8,020 nt of DNA from Dehalococcoidia bacterium UBA6495 (GCA_002435305.1 DJMH01000114.1:15188-23207); one strand, 5' to 3'. Positions 1 through 6,372 are shown, counted from the first letter of the stretch. Program-made: numbers and translations. Notes: generated by a model not told the origin, from the letters alone.

Positions 1-269
1 TAGACCATGCATCAGTCCTTTGACTCTACTCAAAACCTTGACTCTAAAGGTAAAGCCATGTCCCAACCAGGAAATAAAAATGGGGCCAAAATTTAGGATT
101 AACCTCTGAATTATGGAGCATTCAGGATTCTAATGGAATTTTGGATATTTTATTAATCAGATTAAAAATACTTGTTTTTTATTTCATGAAAATTTAGACT
201 TATATAACGTTGATTTTGACCTTCCAATTTATACAAATTCCCATAGCGGCGAGGTGTAAGACAATATAA
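1..269. other. AT-rich gene-free lead-in upstream of the MFS gene
   Basis: I see no supportable gene here. All three forward frames stop early: TAG at 1-3, TGA at 21-23 and TGA at 107-109. An upstream gene could end in the first bases, but nothing recognisable remains of it. The 9-base word TTGACTCTA occurs twice, at 20-28 and 38-46. TTTCATGAAA (182-191) is a short perfect palindrome. The stretch must hold the MFS promoter unless that gene is transcribed from further upstream, but no -35/-10 pair is convincing. Confidence 0.5.
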
Positions 270-1691
270 TTGAAAAAGACCGAGTCTGGATTAATACCTG
301 GGCCCGTCATAGGTGAACAAGATGAAAAAAATTCATCACCCCATGCCGCTCCTGAATACATAACTTCACCGAATAATCTCAATCTTGATTCAGATACTCA
401 TTCCGAAAAGCTTCTAGAAAAAATACTGAAGCCCAAGGGTATTCCCCGTAAATTACACACGTTTGATGCATTTCATTCACGTAATTACAGGTTTTTATGG
501 CTTACTACAGCTCTTTTTAGCAGCGGGTTTTGGCTCCAACAAGTTGTAGTTGGATGGCTTGCATATGAAATAACCGGGTCACCGTTACTGACAAGTATGG
601 CCCTTGGGCTCGATGCGCTGCCAATTTTAGTCGGAGCTCCATTTGGGGGTTTAATAAGCGATAAATTCGATAAAAAAATACTCCTTTCCATTATTTATTC
701 ATACCAAGCAATGTTGATGATCGGTTATTCAGTGGTTATTGCCATGGGGTATGCCAACATTTGGAACTTATTCATTTTCGTATTTCTTGTGGGAATTTCG
801 TGGGTGATAAATGATCCTGCTAGAATGTCATTACTTGCTGTGATTGTCCCTAGGAAAAACCTGATAAATGCTTTCGCATTAAATTCTATGGCTTTTAGTG
901 TAATGAGATTACTTGTTCCTGCGGCAGGCGGATTCTCTCTTGCGATCTTCGGCCCAGCACCATTATTTGTCGTTGAGGCCATTCTCATGTTTTCAGCTGC
1001 TGCCACCATTATGGTGATTCAACTAGACAAAGATTCCTCCGTCGATAATTCCGATAGATCTACAGACCAGTTATTGGCAGATTTGAAGTCTGGGTTAACT
1101 TACGTGATTAAACAAAAAACCATAATCGGCCTAACTTGCATGACAGTAATTATGGTCATCCTTGTGATGCCGTTTGTACATGGTTTAATGCCAGTCTATG
1201 CTGCTGAAGTTTTTGAAGTTGGGCCACAGGGGTTAGGATTACTCCTGTCTGCATCTGGACTTGGGTCACTCATAGGAACGGTAATTCTCGCCTCATTTAC
1301 CCAAATTACTCGACCCGGAAAAATTCTTTTCGTATTGCTCGGATTCCTCGGCGCTTTAATGGCAACACTAGCGATCAATAATGTTTACTCAGTAGCTATG
1401 ATACTGGTAATGCTTTTGTCTGGTTCTATGATGTCCTATTTTTCTATTTCAGGAGCCACGGTTCAAGGGATTCTTCCGGATCGATACAGAGGCCGGGTGA
1501 CAGGAATATATATGATGGCTTGGGGCCTAATCCCAGTCGGAAGTCTACTTGCCGGTTCAATAGCAAATGTGGTGGGACCCCAATTATCAACTCTCATTGG
1601 ATCAAGCCTGATTTTTATTAGTTTGATTGCAGCAACATATTGTTTCAAGGGTGTTTGGAAATACCGTTTGGAAGAAGACTCAGTAGGATAA
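270..1691 (+). CDS. MFS transporter, MFS_3 (EntS-like exporter) family
   Basis: This is a 473-residue inner-membrane carrier of the major facilitator superfamily, probably a drug or metabolite:proton exporter; the substrate cannot be read from the sequence. Residues 1-62 are hydrophilic and charged. Membrane segments begin near residue 73, after the family-typical FHSRNYRFLWL stretch. The motif A-like loop GGLISDKFDKK lies at about 126-136, NDPARMSLLAVIVPRKNL at 181-198 and a hydrophilic central loop at 251-282. The late signature ILPDRYRGRVTG (401-412) is typical of MFS_3 members. The start is TTG at 270: an in-frame TAA sits directly before it (267-269), and no ATG, GTG or TTG codon follows before residue 110, well inside the membrane domain. 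The only Shine-Dalgarno candidate, GAGGTG at 251-256, is 13 bases away, longer than usual. The 92-base gap to the next co-oriented gene holds no clear terminator, so the two may be co-transcribed. Confidence 0.9.
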   Translation: MKKTESGLIPGPVIGEQDEKNSSPHAAPEYITSPNNLNLDSDTHSEKLLEKILKPKGIPRKLHTFDAFHSRNYRFLWLTTALFSSGFWLQQVVVGWLAYEITGSPLLTSMALGLDALPILVGAPFGGLISDKFDKKILLSIIYSYQAMLMIGYSVVIAMGYANIWNLFIFVFLVGISWVINDPARMSLLAVIVPRKNLINAFALNSMAFSVMRLLVPAAGGFSLAIFGPAPLFVVEAILMFSAAATIMVIQLDKDSSVDNSDRSTDQLLADLKSGLTYVIKQKTIIGLTCMTVIMVILVMPFVHGLMPVYAAEVFEVGPQGLGLLLSASGLGSLIGTVILASFTQITRPGKILFVLLGFLGALMATLAINNVYSVAMILVMLLSGSMMSYFSISGATVQGILPDRYRGRVTGIYMMAWGLIPVGSLLAGSIANVVGPQLSTLIGSSLIFISLIAATYCFKGVWKYRLEEDSVG

Positions 1692-1783
1692 ATATTTCCA
1701 ACCCGGTACTCGAAGCCAAATTCTGATGTATCATGCGCCTGCTACTGGAGAGATAACTACAAATTTACGGCAGGAGAGAATAG

Positions 1784-3496
1784 ATGGTTACTGATTTAGC
1801 CTCTAAGGCCACCTTCACTAAAAGTGAAGCGGTGTCCACTAACGGTATGGTGGCAACTAAAGACCAATTATCCACCCAGGCGGGGTTAGATATACTCAAG
1901 ATGGGTGGCAACGCCATAGATGCAGGTGTAGCTGCTTGTTTGGCTGTAGGTGTGGTGGAACCTGAATCAAGTGGCATCGGTGGTGGTGGTTATATGACAT
2001 TTCAGGTTGGTAACGAGGGTGGTGTCATCGGGTTTCCTATGAAGGGACCCTTATCTGGTAAACCTGATTTGTACGAGCTAACTGGTGAAGCATCCGTAGG
2101 AAGTTTTGGGTGGGCGGGCGTCAAAAATGACGAAAACATTCACGGATACAAATCGATTGCAGTACCAGGATGTGTTGCTGGTTTGGTCGAAGCTCATTCT
2201 CGATTTGGAAAATTGCCTTTATCAGAAGTTGTAGTACCTGCCATCAAAATAGCCCGTGATGGATTTCATCCCGAATGGTTCACCTTATATAAATTTGGAA
2301 GTCTTTCAAGCATGCTTCTACGTTACCCCGAATTAGGCAACGCATTTATGCCATCAGGGGCGCTGCCCTATGGTGGAATTGACGGTCCATACGTCTTAAA
2401 ACAGCCAAATTTAGCAAATGCCCTTGAAGCAATCGGTAAAGGAGGTGTTGATGCCTTTTATCGGGGGGAACTAACGGAAGTTTTAGTTGAAGATATACAA
2501 AAGAATGGCGGCTTCCTGACAATGGAAGACTTCGAACAGTACAAGCCATTCTATTGGGACAAAGGCCTAGAACTTAATTATCACGGCAAAACCGTGAGAG
2601 TCCCCAGATATGCTTCCGCCGGTATAACCAGCGCTATGACCTTAAAGATCCTAGACGGGTTCGATATTCCTAGGTTAGGCCACAACTCAGTCGACATGTT
2701 GCATCTGTACATTAGTGCCGCCAGAATGGCATACGCTGACAGGTTTGAATATGTGGCAGACCCCGAATTCGCAGATGTCCCATGGGACGGTTTAGTTTCC
2801 GATAAATACACCCAGAAAAGACAGAAGGAAATAGGAGACCATGTTCCTGAATCTTTCCTTCCGGGAAATCCGTGGATTGAAGAAGGTAGAGAACCAAAAT
2901 TCGTCTTAGAGAGTAGTAAACCACGCCCTGACGACGGAACAACTCACCTGGCGGTAATTGACAGTGAGGGCAATGCTGTTTCTATTACCAACACGATAAT
3001 GTCAGGATTCGGATCTGGAATAATTCCCAAAGGAACTGGAATTGTTATGAATAACGGGATGATGTGGTATGACCCTACACCAAACCGGGTTAATTCCATC
3101 GCCCCCGGAAAATACCCATTAAACAATATGACTCCAGCTTTAGTGTTAGGAAAAGATGGCGTGGAAATTGCTGTTGGAGCCTCCGGCGGGAGAAGAATAA
3201 CAAATTGTGTCACATCGTTAATAGTGAAAATGGTTGATTTCAACATGAATCCCCAAACCGCAATTGATGCGCCCAGAGTGGATTGCAGCTCCCCAGCGAC
3301 CGATGTGGGCCCAGAACTCGACCCAAATGTCGTTGCCGGCTTAAAGGCTAAGGGTCACAGCATTAGAGTTCTCGGTGACGGGTTCACTCAAACTGGGTTT
3401 GCAAAATTCGCGAGCCCCGTGGCTATTACCAAAAATGGAGGTGAATTTAGAGGAGGTGTTGACACATTCCACGCAGCCCACGCTGAGGGTCTATAA
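1784..3496 (+). CDS. Gamma-glutamyltransferase-family Ntn hydrolase with a non-canonical substrate pocket
   Basis: This 570-residue protein has the full gamma-glutamyltranspeptidase fold (PF01019). The N-terminal signature TNGMVATKDQLSTQAG (19-34) and the glycine-rich stretch SSGIGGGGYM (62-71) are clear. By family knowledge the precursor cuts itself before the catalytic Thr. Here that residue is Thr386 in DGTTHLAV, giving a large subunit of about 385 residues and a small one of about 185. The oxyanion-hole glycine pair is kept as Gly468-Gly469. However, the residues that bind the gamma-glutamyl moiety in E. coli Ggt are all replaced, and the lid loop over the active site is missing, so glutathione is an unlikely substrate. 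A cephalosporin-acylase-like or other amidase role is possible. There is no signal peptide, so the enzyme is probably cytoplasmic. The ATG follows AGGAG (1772-1776) by 7 bases. Its end faces the DRTGG gene, 13 bases away, with no hairpin between them. Confidence 0.9.
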   Translation: MVTDLASKATFTKSEAVSTNGMVATKDQLSTQAGLDILKMGGNAIDAGVAACLAVGVVEPESSGIGGGGYMTFQVGNEGGVIGFPMKGPLSGKPDLYELTGEASVGSFGWAGVKNDENIHGYKSIAVPGCVAGLVEAHSRFGKLPLSEVVVPAIKIARDGFHPEWFTLYKFGSLSSMLLRYPELGNAFMPSGALPYGGIDGPYVLKQPNLANALEAIGKGGVDAFYRGELTEVLVEDIQKNGGFLTMEDFEQYKPFYWDKGLELNYHGKTVRVPRYASAGITSAMTLKILDGFDIPRLGHNSVDMLHLYISAARMAYADRFEYVADPEFADVPWDGLVSDKYTQKRQKEIGDHVPESFLPGNPWIEEGREPKFVLESSKPRPDDGTTHLAVIDSEGNAVSITNTIMSGFGSGIIPKGTGIVMNNGMMWYDPTPNRVNSIAPGKYPLNNMTPALVLGKDGVEIAVGASGGRRITNCVTSLIVKMVDFNMNPQTAIDAPRVDCSSPATDVGPELDPNVVAGLKAKGHSIRVLGDGFTQTGFAKFASPVAITKNGGEFRGGVDTFHAAHAEGL

Positions 3497-3509
3497 AACA
3501 ATCAAAAAT

Positions 3510-4469
3510 TTAAAGGGCTGACTTCAATCCTTCAATATCGATATTGCTAGAGATGAGATTCTTAAATCTGGCTAGTTTATCTTTGTGATCAAATTCCGAG
3601 TGTTCCTGAAGTGCCCCTATTTTATCCATTGTTTCAAGGGTGTCCGAGTCAACAATGATAATAGAAACCTCTTCCTCATTAGCTTCATATTTAACGTACT
3701 CGATCGGCTCAAAGCCGCCAGTCATGATGAAACATTCCATATCGGTGTCTAAGGCAGACATTTGGACATCGGGTCTATCTCCCCGAACAACCACAGCCTT
3801 CTTATCCTGCCGGCTGAATATGTATTGTCCTGGATCCATTCCAAAGCCACCGACCATGAAGCTTTCTACCAAATCTTCTCCGTATTCCTCACCGCCAAAA
3901 AATGTGCCCTCCAGACTCTCACAAATCTGTTTTACAGTTAGGCTTAACAAGGTCCTATTCTCAGGTATCAACCCTAAAACGTTTATTCCAGATTTTTCCA
4001 AATTAGGTATTACTACCTCGTAAGCCTCGGTTCCCTTGTATCTAGTCAGAAAATTTAGCACGGTTCCGATTAAATCCTGACCAAAAGAGGTGCCGAATGG
4101 AATGGATGCAATCGCCTGCTCGCATTTAGTCACATGTATGACTTTTGCCCCAATGTTTTTAACGAGGTCAATATGCTCATCTCTGGACAAAGTATTTGAT
4201 GCTTCCACCAAAAGAGTGTCAACATCCTTAGCCACAGACTTAATCTCTTCACCAACATCGGTTACATCAAAAGATTGCCCAGATAATTTACTGAAATTTG
4301 AACCTAACACAGAAGAGTAACTATCTAGATCTTTTTTATCTTGATCTGAGAAAATGGCCTTAGAAACAGAGACCTTGTGGCCCATATCCAGTAGGATGCT
4401 AGCTAATGAGGCGCAAAAAGAAGTTTTGCCTGCTCTATCAGTATCTGAAACGACGTAAAGGATACCCAT
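3510..4469 (-). CDS. P-loop NTPase with DRTGG domain (resembles the N-terminal part of phosphotransacetylase)
   Basis: This is a cytoplasmic protein of 319 residues from the chosen ATG. Residues 1-120 form a BioD/AAA_26-like P-loop domain: the deviant Walker A is SDTDRAGKTS (8-17), with Lys15 as the nucleotide-binding lysine, and VDTLLVEAS (83-91) is the likely Walker B strand. Residues from about 165 to 285 are a DRTGG domain, with IPENRTLLSLTVKQI (168-182), RGDRPDVQMSAL (229-240) and TGG (250-252). In E. coli-type Pta such domains precede the acetyl-phosphate transferase domain. That catalytic domain is absent here, so the protein should not be called a phosphotransacetylase. DRTGG domains in other proteins bind nucleotides, so a regulatory or nucleotide-sensing role is possible but unproven. 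The ATG at 4469-4467 is preferred over the GTG at 4478-4476, because AGGTG at 4480-4476 is a good Shine-Dalgarno sequence 6 bases before the ATG and would overlap the GTG. It may be co-transcribed with rpsU, 70 bases upstream. Confidence 0.85.
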   Translation of the reverse strand: MGILYVVSDTDRAGKTSFCASLASILLDMGHKVSVSKAIFSDQDKKDLDSYSSVLGSNFSKLSGQSFDVTDVGEEIKSVAKDVDTLLVEASNTLSRDEHIDLVKNIGAKVIHVTKCEQAIASIPFGTSFGQDLIGTVLNFLTRYKGTEAYEVVIPNLEKSGINVLGLIPENRTLLSLTVKQICESLEGTFFGGEEYGEDLVESFMVGGFGMDPGQYIFSRQDKKAVVVRGDRPDVQMSALDTDMECFIMTGGFEPIEYVKYEANEEEVSIIIVDSDTLETMDKIGALQEHSEFDHKDKLARFKNLISSNIDIEGLKSAL

Positions 4470-4475
4470 TTGACG

Positions 4476-4480
4476 CACCT
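4476..4480 (-). promoter_or_regulatory. Shine-Dalgarno sequence fixing the DRTGG gene start
   Basis: On the minus strand AGGTG lies 6 bases before the ATG at 4469-4467. It overlaps the alternative in-frame GTG start, which argues against that GTG. The word TAGGT that contains it can also pair with ACCTA just upstream (see the inverted repeat at 4484-4507). Confidence 0.6.
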
Positions 4481-4483
4481 ACC

Positions 4484-4507
4484 ATAGGTTGAAACCAATC
4501 AACCTAT
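4484..4507 (-). repeat. Perfect 9-bp inverted repeat between rpsU and the DRTGG gene
   Basis: The plus-strand arms ATAGGTTGA (4484-4492) and TCAACCTAT (4499-4507) are perfectly complementary around a 6-base loop. On the minus-strand mRNA the hairpin ends 3 bases before the Shine-Dalgarno sequence of the DRTGG gene. No U-run follows it, so it is not a typical intrinsic terminator. It could be an RNA stability or processing element, a translational control element or an operator. Confidence 0.6.
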
Positions 4508-4539
4508 TTAGCAATTGTTGAATGCGTAGCTGGAAATTA

Positions 4540-4731
4540 TTACCGTCTGGTTCGACGCCTTCGAAGCCTGCGGATGCTTCGCTGCTGGTCAAGCCGAGCC
4601 TGCTCGCCTTTAGAACGGAAGAATCTTCTGTTCCTCAACTCTCTTAGAATACCCGACCTTTGCATCTGGGTCTGGAACCTCTTAAGAAGTACTTCAGCCT
4701 CCTCGCCTTCGCGAAGGGTAACGTATGCCAA
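4540..4731 (-). CDS. rpsU: 30S ribosomal protein bS21
   Basis: This 63-residue, strongly basic protein has the bS21 pattern: a short N-terminal strand (VTLREGEEAEVLLKRF, 4-19), the central QRSGILRELRNRRFF (24-38) and an arginine-rich tail RRLRRRRTRR (54-63). In the ribosome bS21 sits on the 30S platform near the anti-Shine-Dalgarno end of 16S rRNA and helps translation initiation. The length is within the family range. The start codon is TTG (4731-4729), supported by AGGAG 7 bases upstream. The gene is not next to dnaG and rpoD as in enterobacteria. It is followed on the same strand by the DRTGG gene after 70 bases, and its leader contains a terminator-like hairpin. Confidence 0.93.
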   Translation of the reverse strand: MAYVTLREGEEAEVLLKRFQTQMQRSGILRELRNRRFFRSKGEQARLDQQRSIRRLRRRRTRR

Positions 4732-4738
4732 GCTTTTT

Positions 4739-4743
4739 CTCCT
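4739..4743 (-). promoter_or_regulatory. Shine-Dalgarno sequence supporting the rpsU TTG start
   Basis: On the minus strand AGGAG lies 7 bases before the TTG at 4731-4729. This is a strong site at good spacing, and it makes the unusual start codon credible. Confidence 0.7.
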
Positions 4744-4761
4744 AGTCTCTAATTTTCAGCC

Positions 4762-4791
4762 AAATAAAAATGCGTGCCATTCGGCAACGCA
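4762..4791 (-). terminator. Terminator-like hairpin with U-tract in the rpsU leader (possible attenuator)
   Basis: Read on the minus strand, the arm TGCGTTGCC pairs with GGCACGCA around a GAAT loop. This gives 8 base pairs with one bulged T; six of the pairs are G-C. The stem is followed at once by TTTTTATTT. The plus-strand reading has no T-run after the stem, so the signal is directional. It lies about 20 bases before the rpsU Shine-Dalgarno sequence. The next genes to the right are on the plus strand, so no obvious upstream minus-strand gene needs this terminator. Confidence 0.6.
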
Positions 4792-4794
4792 GGT

Positions 4795-4821
4795 GAGAAT
4801 TGTAACACACAGGATATTCTC
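4795..4821 (-). other. Second potential hairpin in the rpsU leader
   Basis: The outer arms GAGAAT and ATTCTC are complementary, and an inner TGT/ACA pairing extends the stem with a 4-base bulge and a 5-base loop. The hairpin abuts the terminator-like stem on its 5' side in the rpsU mRNA. It is modest in strength and could be chance in AT-rich DNA. Confidence 0.35.
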
Positions 4822-4903
4822 GTTCGAAACAGAAGCCTAATAACCAACAAATCGATGTTGCTACAAACCCCACAAAAGACCTACCATTCCCGTTAGACTT
4901 TAA

Positions 4904-4912
4904 TTTATACCA
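4904..4912 (-). promoter_or_regulatory. Candidate extended -10 promoter for rpsU
   Basis: On the minus strand TGGTATAAA matches the extended -10 form (TG, one base, then TATAAT with one mismatch). No good -35 box is seen at the usual distance. Transcription from it would start near 4897 and give an rpsU leader of about 165 bases containing both hairpins. Confidence 0.35.
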
Positions 4913-4946
4913 AATGTTCCAACGCGTTAGGCCAAGGCACATTTTC

Positions 4947-4950
4947 GGAG
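4947..4950 (+). promoter_or_regulatory. Shine-Dalgarno sequence deciding the DUF3090 gene start
   Basis: GGAG lies 5 bases before the ATG at 4956. The earlier in-frame ATG at 4914 has no such site in front of it, so the later start is preferred. Confidence 0.6.
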
Positions 4951-4955
4951 TACCG

Positions 4956-5474
4956 ATGGTTGGACCTAGTAATGAGTTCACACAAGTAACAAAATTTATA
5001 CCTGAAACATTTGGTGAGCCAGGCATGAGAACTTTCCGGATAAATGTAGCCAGTGCGAGTAGCACGGCAACTATCTGGTTGGAAAAAGAACAGATGGCGG
5101 AACTATCAGTCGCCATGCTCCAATTGTCAAAGGAAACCCCTGAAGCTAAAGAAGATACCATAGACCCACCGACGGAATTGGAAGCCGCAGGTTTGACAAA
5201 TTTGGATTTCAAAGCAGGCCGATTGGCCTTTGGGCACAATCCCGAGACAAATATGTTCATAATTGATGCCCACGATCCGGAAGATATTTCTGGAGAACCC
5301 ACAGTAAGAATATGGCTAACTCGAGAAAGAATTAATAATTTCGCCACGAATGGATTGGAAATAGTTGCTTCTGGGAGACCAATATGTCCATTATGTGAAA
5401 CCCCTATCAACCCTGATGGCCACTACTGTGTTCGAAGAAATGGCCATGCAAGAGTTTATCCAGGAGAACTCTGA
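4956..5474 (+). CDS. DUF3090 family protein (SCO1665-like) with C-terminal zinc ribbon
   Basis: This is a 172-residue soluble protein of unknown function. The family core begins with TKFIPETFGEPGMRTFRI (12-29), followed by a strand ending in the TIWLEKEQ stretch (39-46). A second half contains LAFGHNPETNMFIIDAHD (90-107) and the strand VRIWLTRERI. The C-terminus GRPICPLCETPINPDGHYC (140-158) ends in RRNGH. Cys144, Cys147 and Cys158, with a nearby His (156 or 164), look like a zinc ribbon. The ATG at 4956 is chosen over 4914 because GGAG precedes it at good spacing and the extra 14 residues fall before the conserved part. The SCO1664-type gene follows after 24 bases. These two families are neighbours in Actinobacteria and Chloroflexota, which suggests a joint role. 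It is the only one of the six complete genes that ends in TGA rather than TAA. Confidence 0.85.
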   Translation: MVGPSNEFTQVTKFIPETFGEPGMRTFRINVASASSTATIWLEKEQMAELSVAMLQLSKETPEAKEDTIDPPTELEAAGLTNLDFKAGRLAFGHNPETNMFIIDAHDPEDISGEPTVRIWLTRERINNFATNGLEIVASGRPICPLCETPINPDGHYCVRRNGHARVYPGEL

Positions 5475-5498
5475 TCCGGTCTTTCAAGTTTAAAACCT

Positions 5499-6272
5499 AT
5501 GCAAACGCAATATCCAATTGATCCAAGAAAAAACTTTCCACTACCTGAAGAGGAAATATTAAATTTGGAACCTACCGAAGCTTTAGCACCTTTAACAAAC
5601 GGAGAGGTTATCGGTGGTCACACTATGCCTTGGGGCTCGAATTATACTTTTCTGCTTTGGGTCACTGCTGGGCAAAATCAATGTGTGAGGGCTATTTATA
5701 AACCTAAAGAGGGTGAAAAACCACTTCGGGATTTTCCCGCCGGCACCTTATATAAAAGAGAGCAAGCCGCATATGAAATTAGTAAATTATTAGGCTGGCC
5801 TAATATCCCCCTGACTATAATAAGAGATGGACCGTATGGTGTGGGTTCCATGCAACTCTATTTGGATTGCGACCCACGTATCACCTATTTCGATATGAGA
5901 AATAACTTCTCTGATGGCCTGTTCCCTTTAGCAGTATTTGACCTATTGGTTAATAATGCAGACAGAAAAGCTGGACATTGTTTACTTGACGGGTTGAAAA
6001 ATATATGGTCCATAGATCATGGTTTGACCTTTCATGCCACATTCAAGATGCGTACCGTGATGATGGAATATTGCGGTCAGGAAATACCTCCAACCCTCAT
6101 AGCCGATATGAAAAATTTAAGAACCTCTTTGAATGAAGACTACGAGTCGCTAGAATTGCTAATTAGCGCTGAAGAAATAAAAGCATTGACCACAAGGCTG
6201 GATCGAATCATTGAAAATCCTATTATGCCAATTCTGGATCCTAATGTGACCATACCGTGGCCATTGGTGTAA
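5499..6272 (+). CDS. SCO1664 family protein with PI3/4-kinase-like fold
   Basis: This 257-residue protein belongs to the SCO1664 family, whose fold resembles phosphatidylinositol 3/4-kinases; the true substrate is unknown. The visible landmarks are RAIYKPKEGEKPLRDFP (64-80), where Lys68 is the likely ATP-binding lysine, and KREQAAYEISKLLGW (86-100). The catalytic-loop-like FDLLVNNADRKAGH (147-160) contains Asp155, and SIDHGLTFH (171-179) contains Asp173, a candidate metal ligand. These features suggest an active ATP-binding enzyme. No membrane segment or signal peptide is seen. The ATG at 5499 has no Shine-Dalgarno match; only a weak AAG precedes it. The next in-frame ATG (residue 43) would cut into the conserved domain. 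The gene shares a reading frame with the DUF3090 gene, with nine codons from the TGA to this ATG counting the TGA. It is probably translated by coupling to its neighbour. Confidence 0.85.
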   Translation: MQTQYPIDPRKNFPLPEEEILNLEPTEALAPLTNGEVIGGHTMPWGSNYTFLLWVTAGQNQCVRAIYKPKEGEKPLRDFPAGTLYKREQAAYEISKLLGWPNIPLTIIRDGPYGVGSMQLYLDCDPRITYFDMRNNFSDGLFPLAVFDLLVNNADRKAGHCLLDGLKNIWSIDHGLTFHATFKMRTVMMEYCGQEIPPTLIADMKNLRTSLNEDYESLELLISAEEIKALTTRLDRIIENPIMPILDPNVTIPWPLV

Positions 6273-6303
6273 TAGAAACACATTTATTTAAAAATAGCCT
6301 GGG

Positions 6304-6332
6304 TTGAATCTCACAAGCAAGTTGCTGATAAT
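6304..6332 (+). promoter_or_regulatory. Candidate sigma-70 promoter for tRNA-Ser (and possibly sucCD)
   Basis: TTGAAT (6304-6309) and GATAAT (6327-6332) are separated by 17 bases, matching 4 of 6 and 5 of 6 consensus positions. The start point would be near 6339, about 34 bases before the mature tRNA. A weaker overlapping pair is TTGCTG (6322) with TAAGAT (6346). Only 44 bases separate the tRNA from sucC and no terminator is seen there, so the transcript may continue into sucCD. Confidence 0.5.
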
Positions 6333-6372
6333 TTCCCCTAGGCACTAAGATACCTAAGTCATTTTTACACAT

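Noticed and set aside
20..46. Direct repeat of TTGACTCTA at an 18-base interval
   Set aside because: There are only two 9-base copies with no third, no associated gene and no known site. It may be chance or the remnant of an upstream sequence.
146..180. AT-only hairpin (TATTTT with AAAATA) followed by a T-run, as a terminator of an upstream plus-strand gene
   Set aside because: The stem contains no G-C pairs in its outer arms and the DNA is AT-rich throughout, so such pairings are expected by chance. No upstream gene is visible to end.
3640..4023. A 127-codon plus-strand open frame opposite the DRTGG gene
   Set aside because: It is antisense to a gene with clear P-loop and DRTGG motifs, and it has no recognisable domain.
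4470..4478. GTG at 4478-4476 as the DRTGG gene start (3 extra residues)
   Set aside because: The GTG is part of the AGGTG ribosome-binding site that serves the ATG at 4469-4467.
4914..4955. Upstream ATG at 4914 as the DUF3090 start (14 extra residues)
   Set aside because: No Shine-Dalgarno site precedes it, whereas the ATG at 4956 has GGAG at good spacing and begins just before the conserved part. It remains an alternative.
4742..5410. A 222-codon open frame on the minus strand opposite the DUF3090 gene
   Set aside because: It is antisense to a recognisable conserved gene, its translation resembles no family I know, and it also runs through the rpsU leader hairpins. It is a shadow frame.
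5472..5474. TGA as a recoded sense codon throughout the genome
   Set aside because: Tryptophan is encoded by TGG throughout, and none of the other genes contains an in-frame TGA. The tRNA with anticodon UGA reads UCA serine codons, not UGA, so it gives no support.
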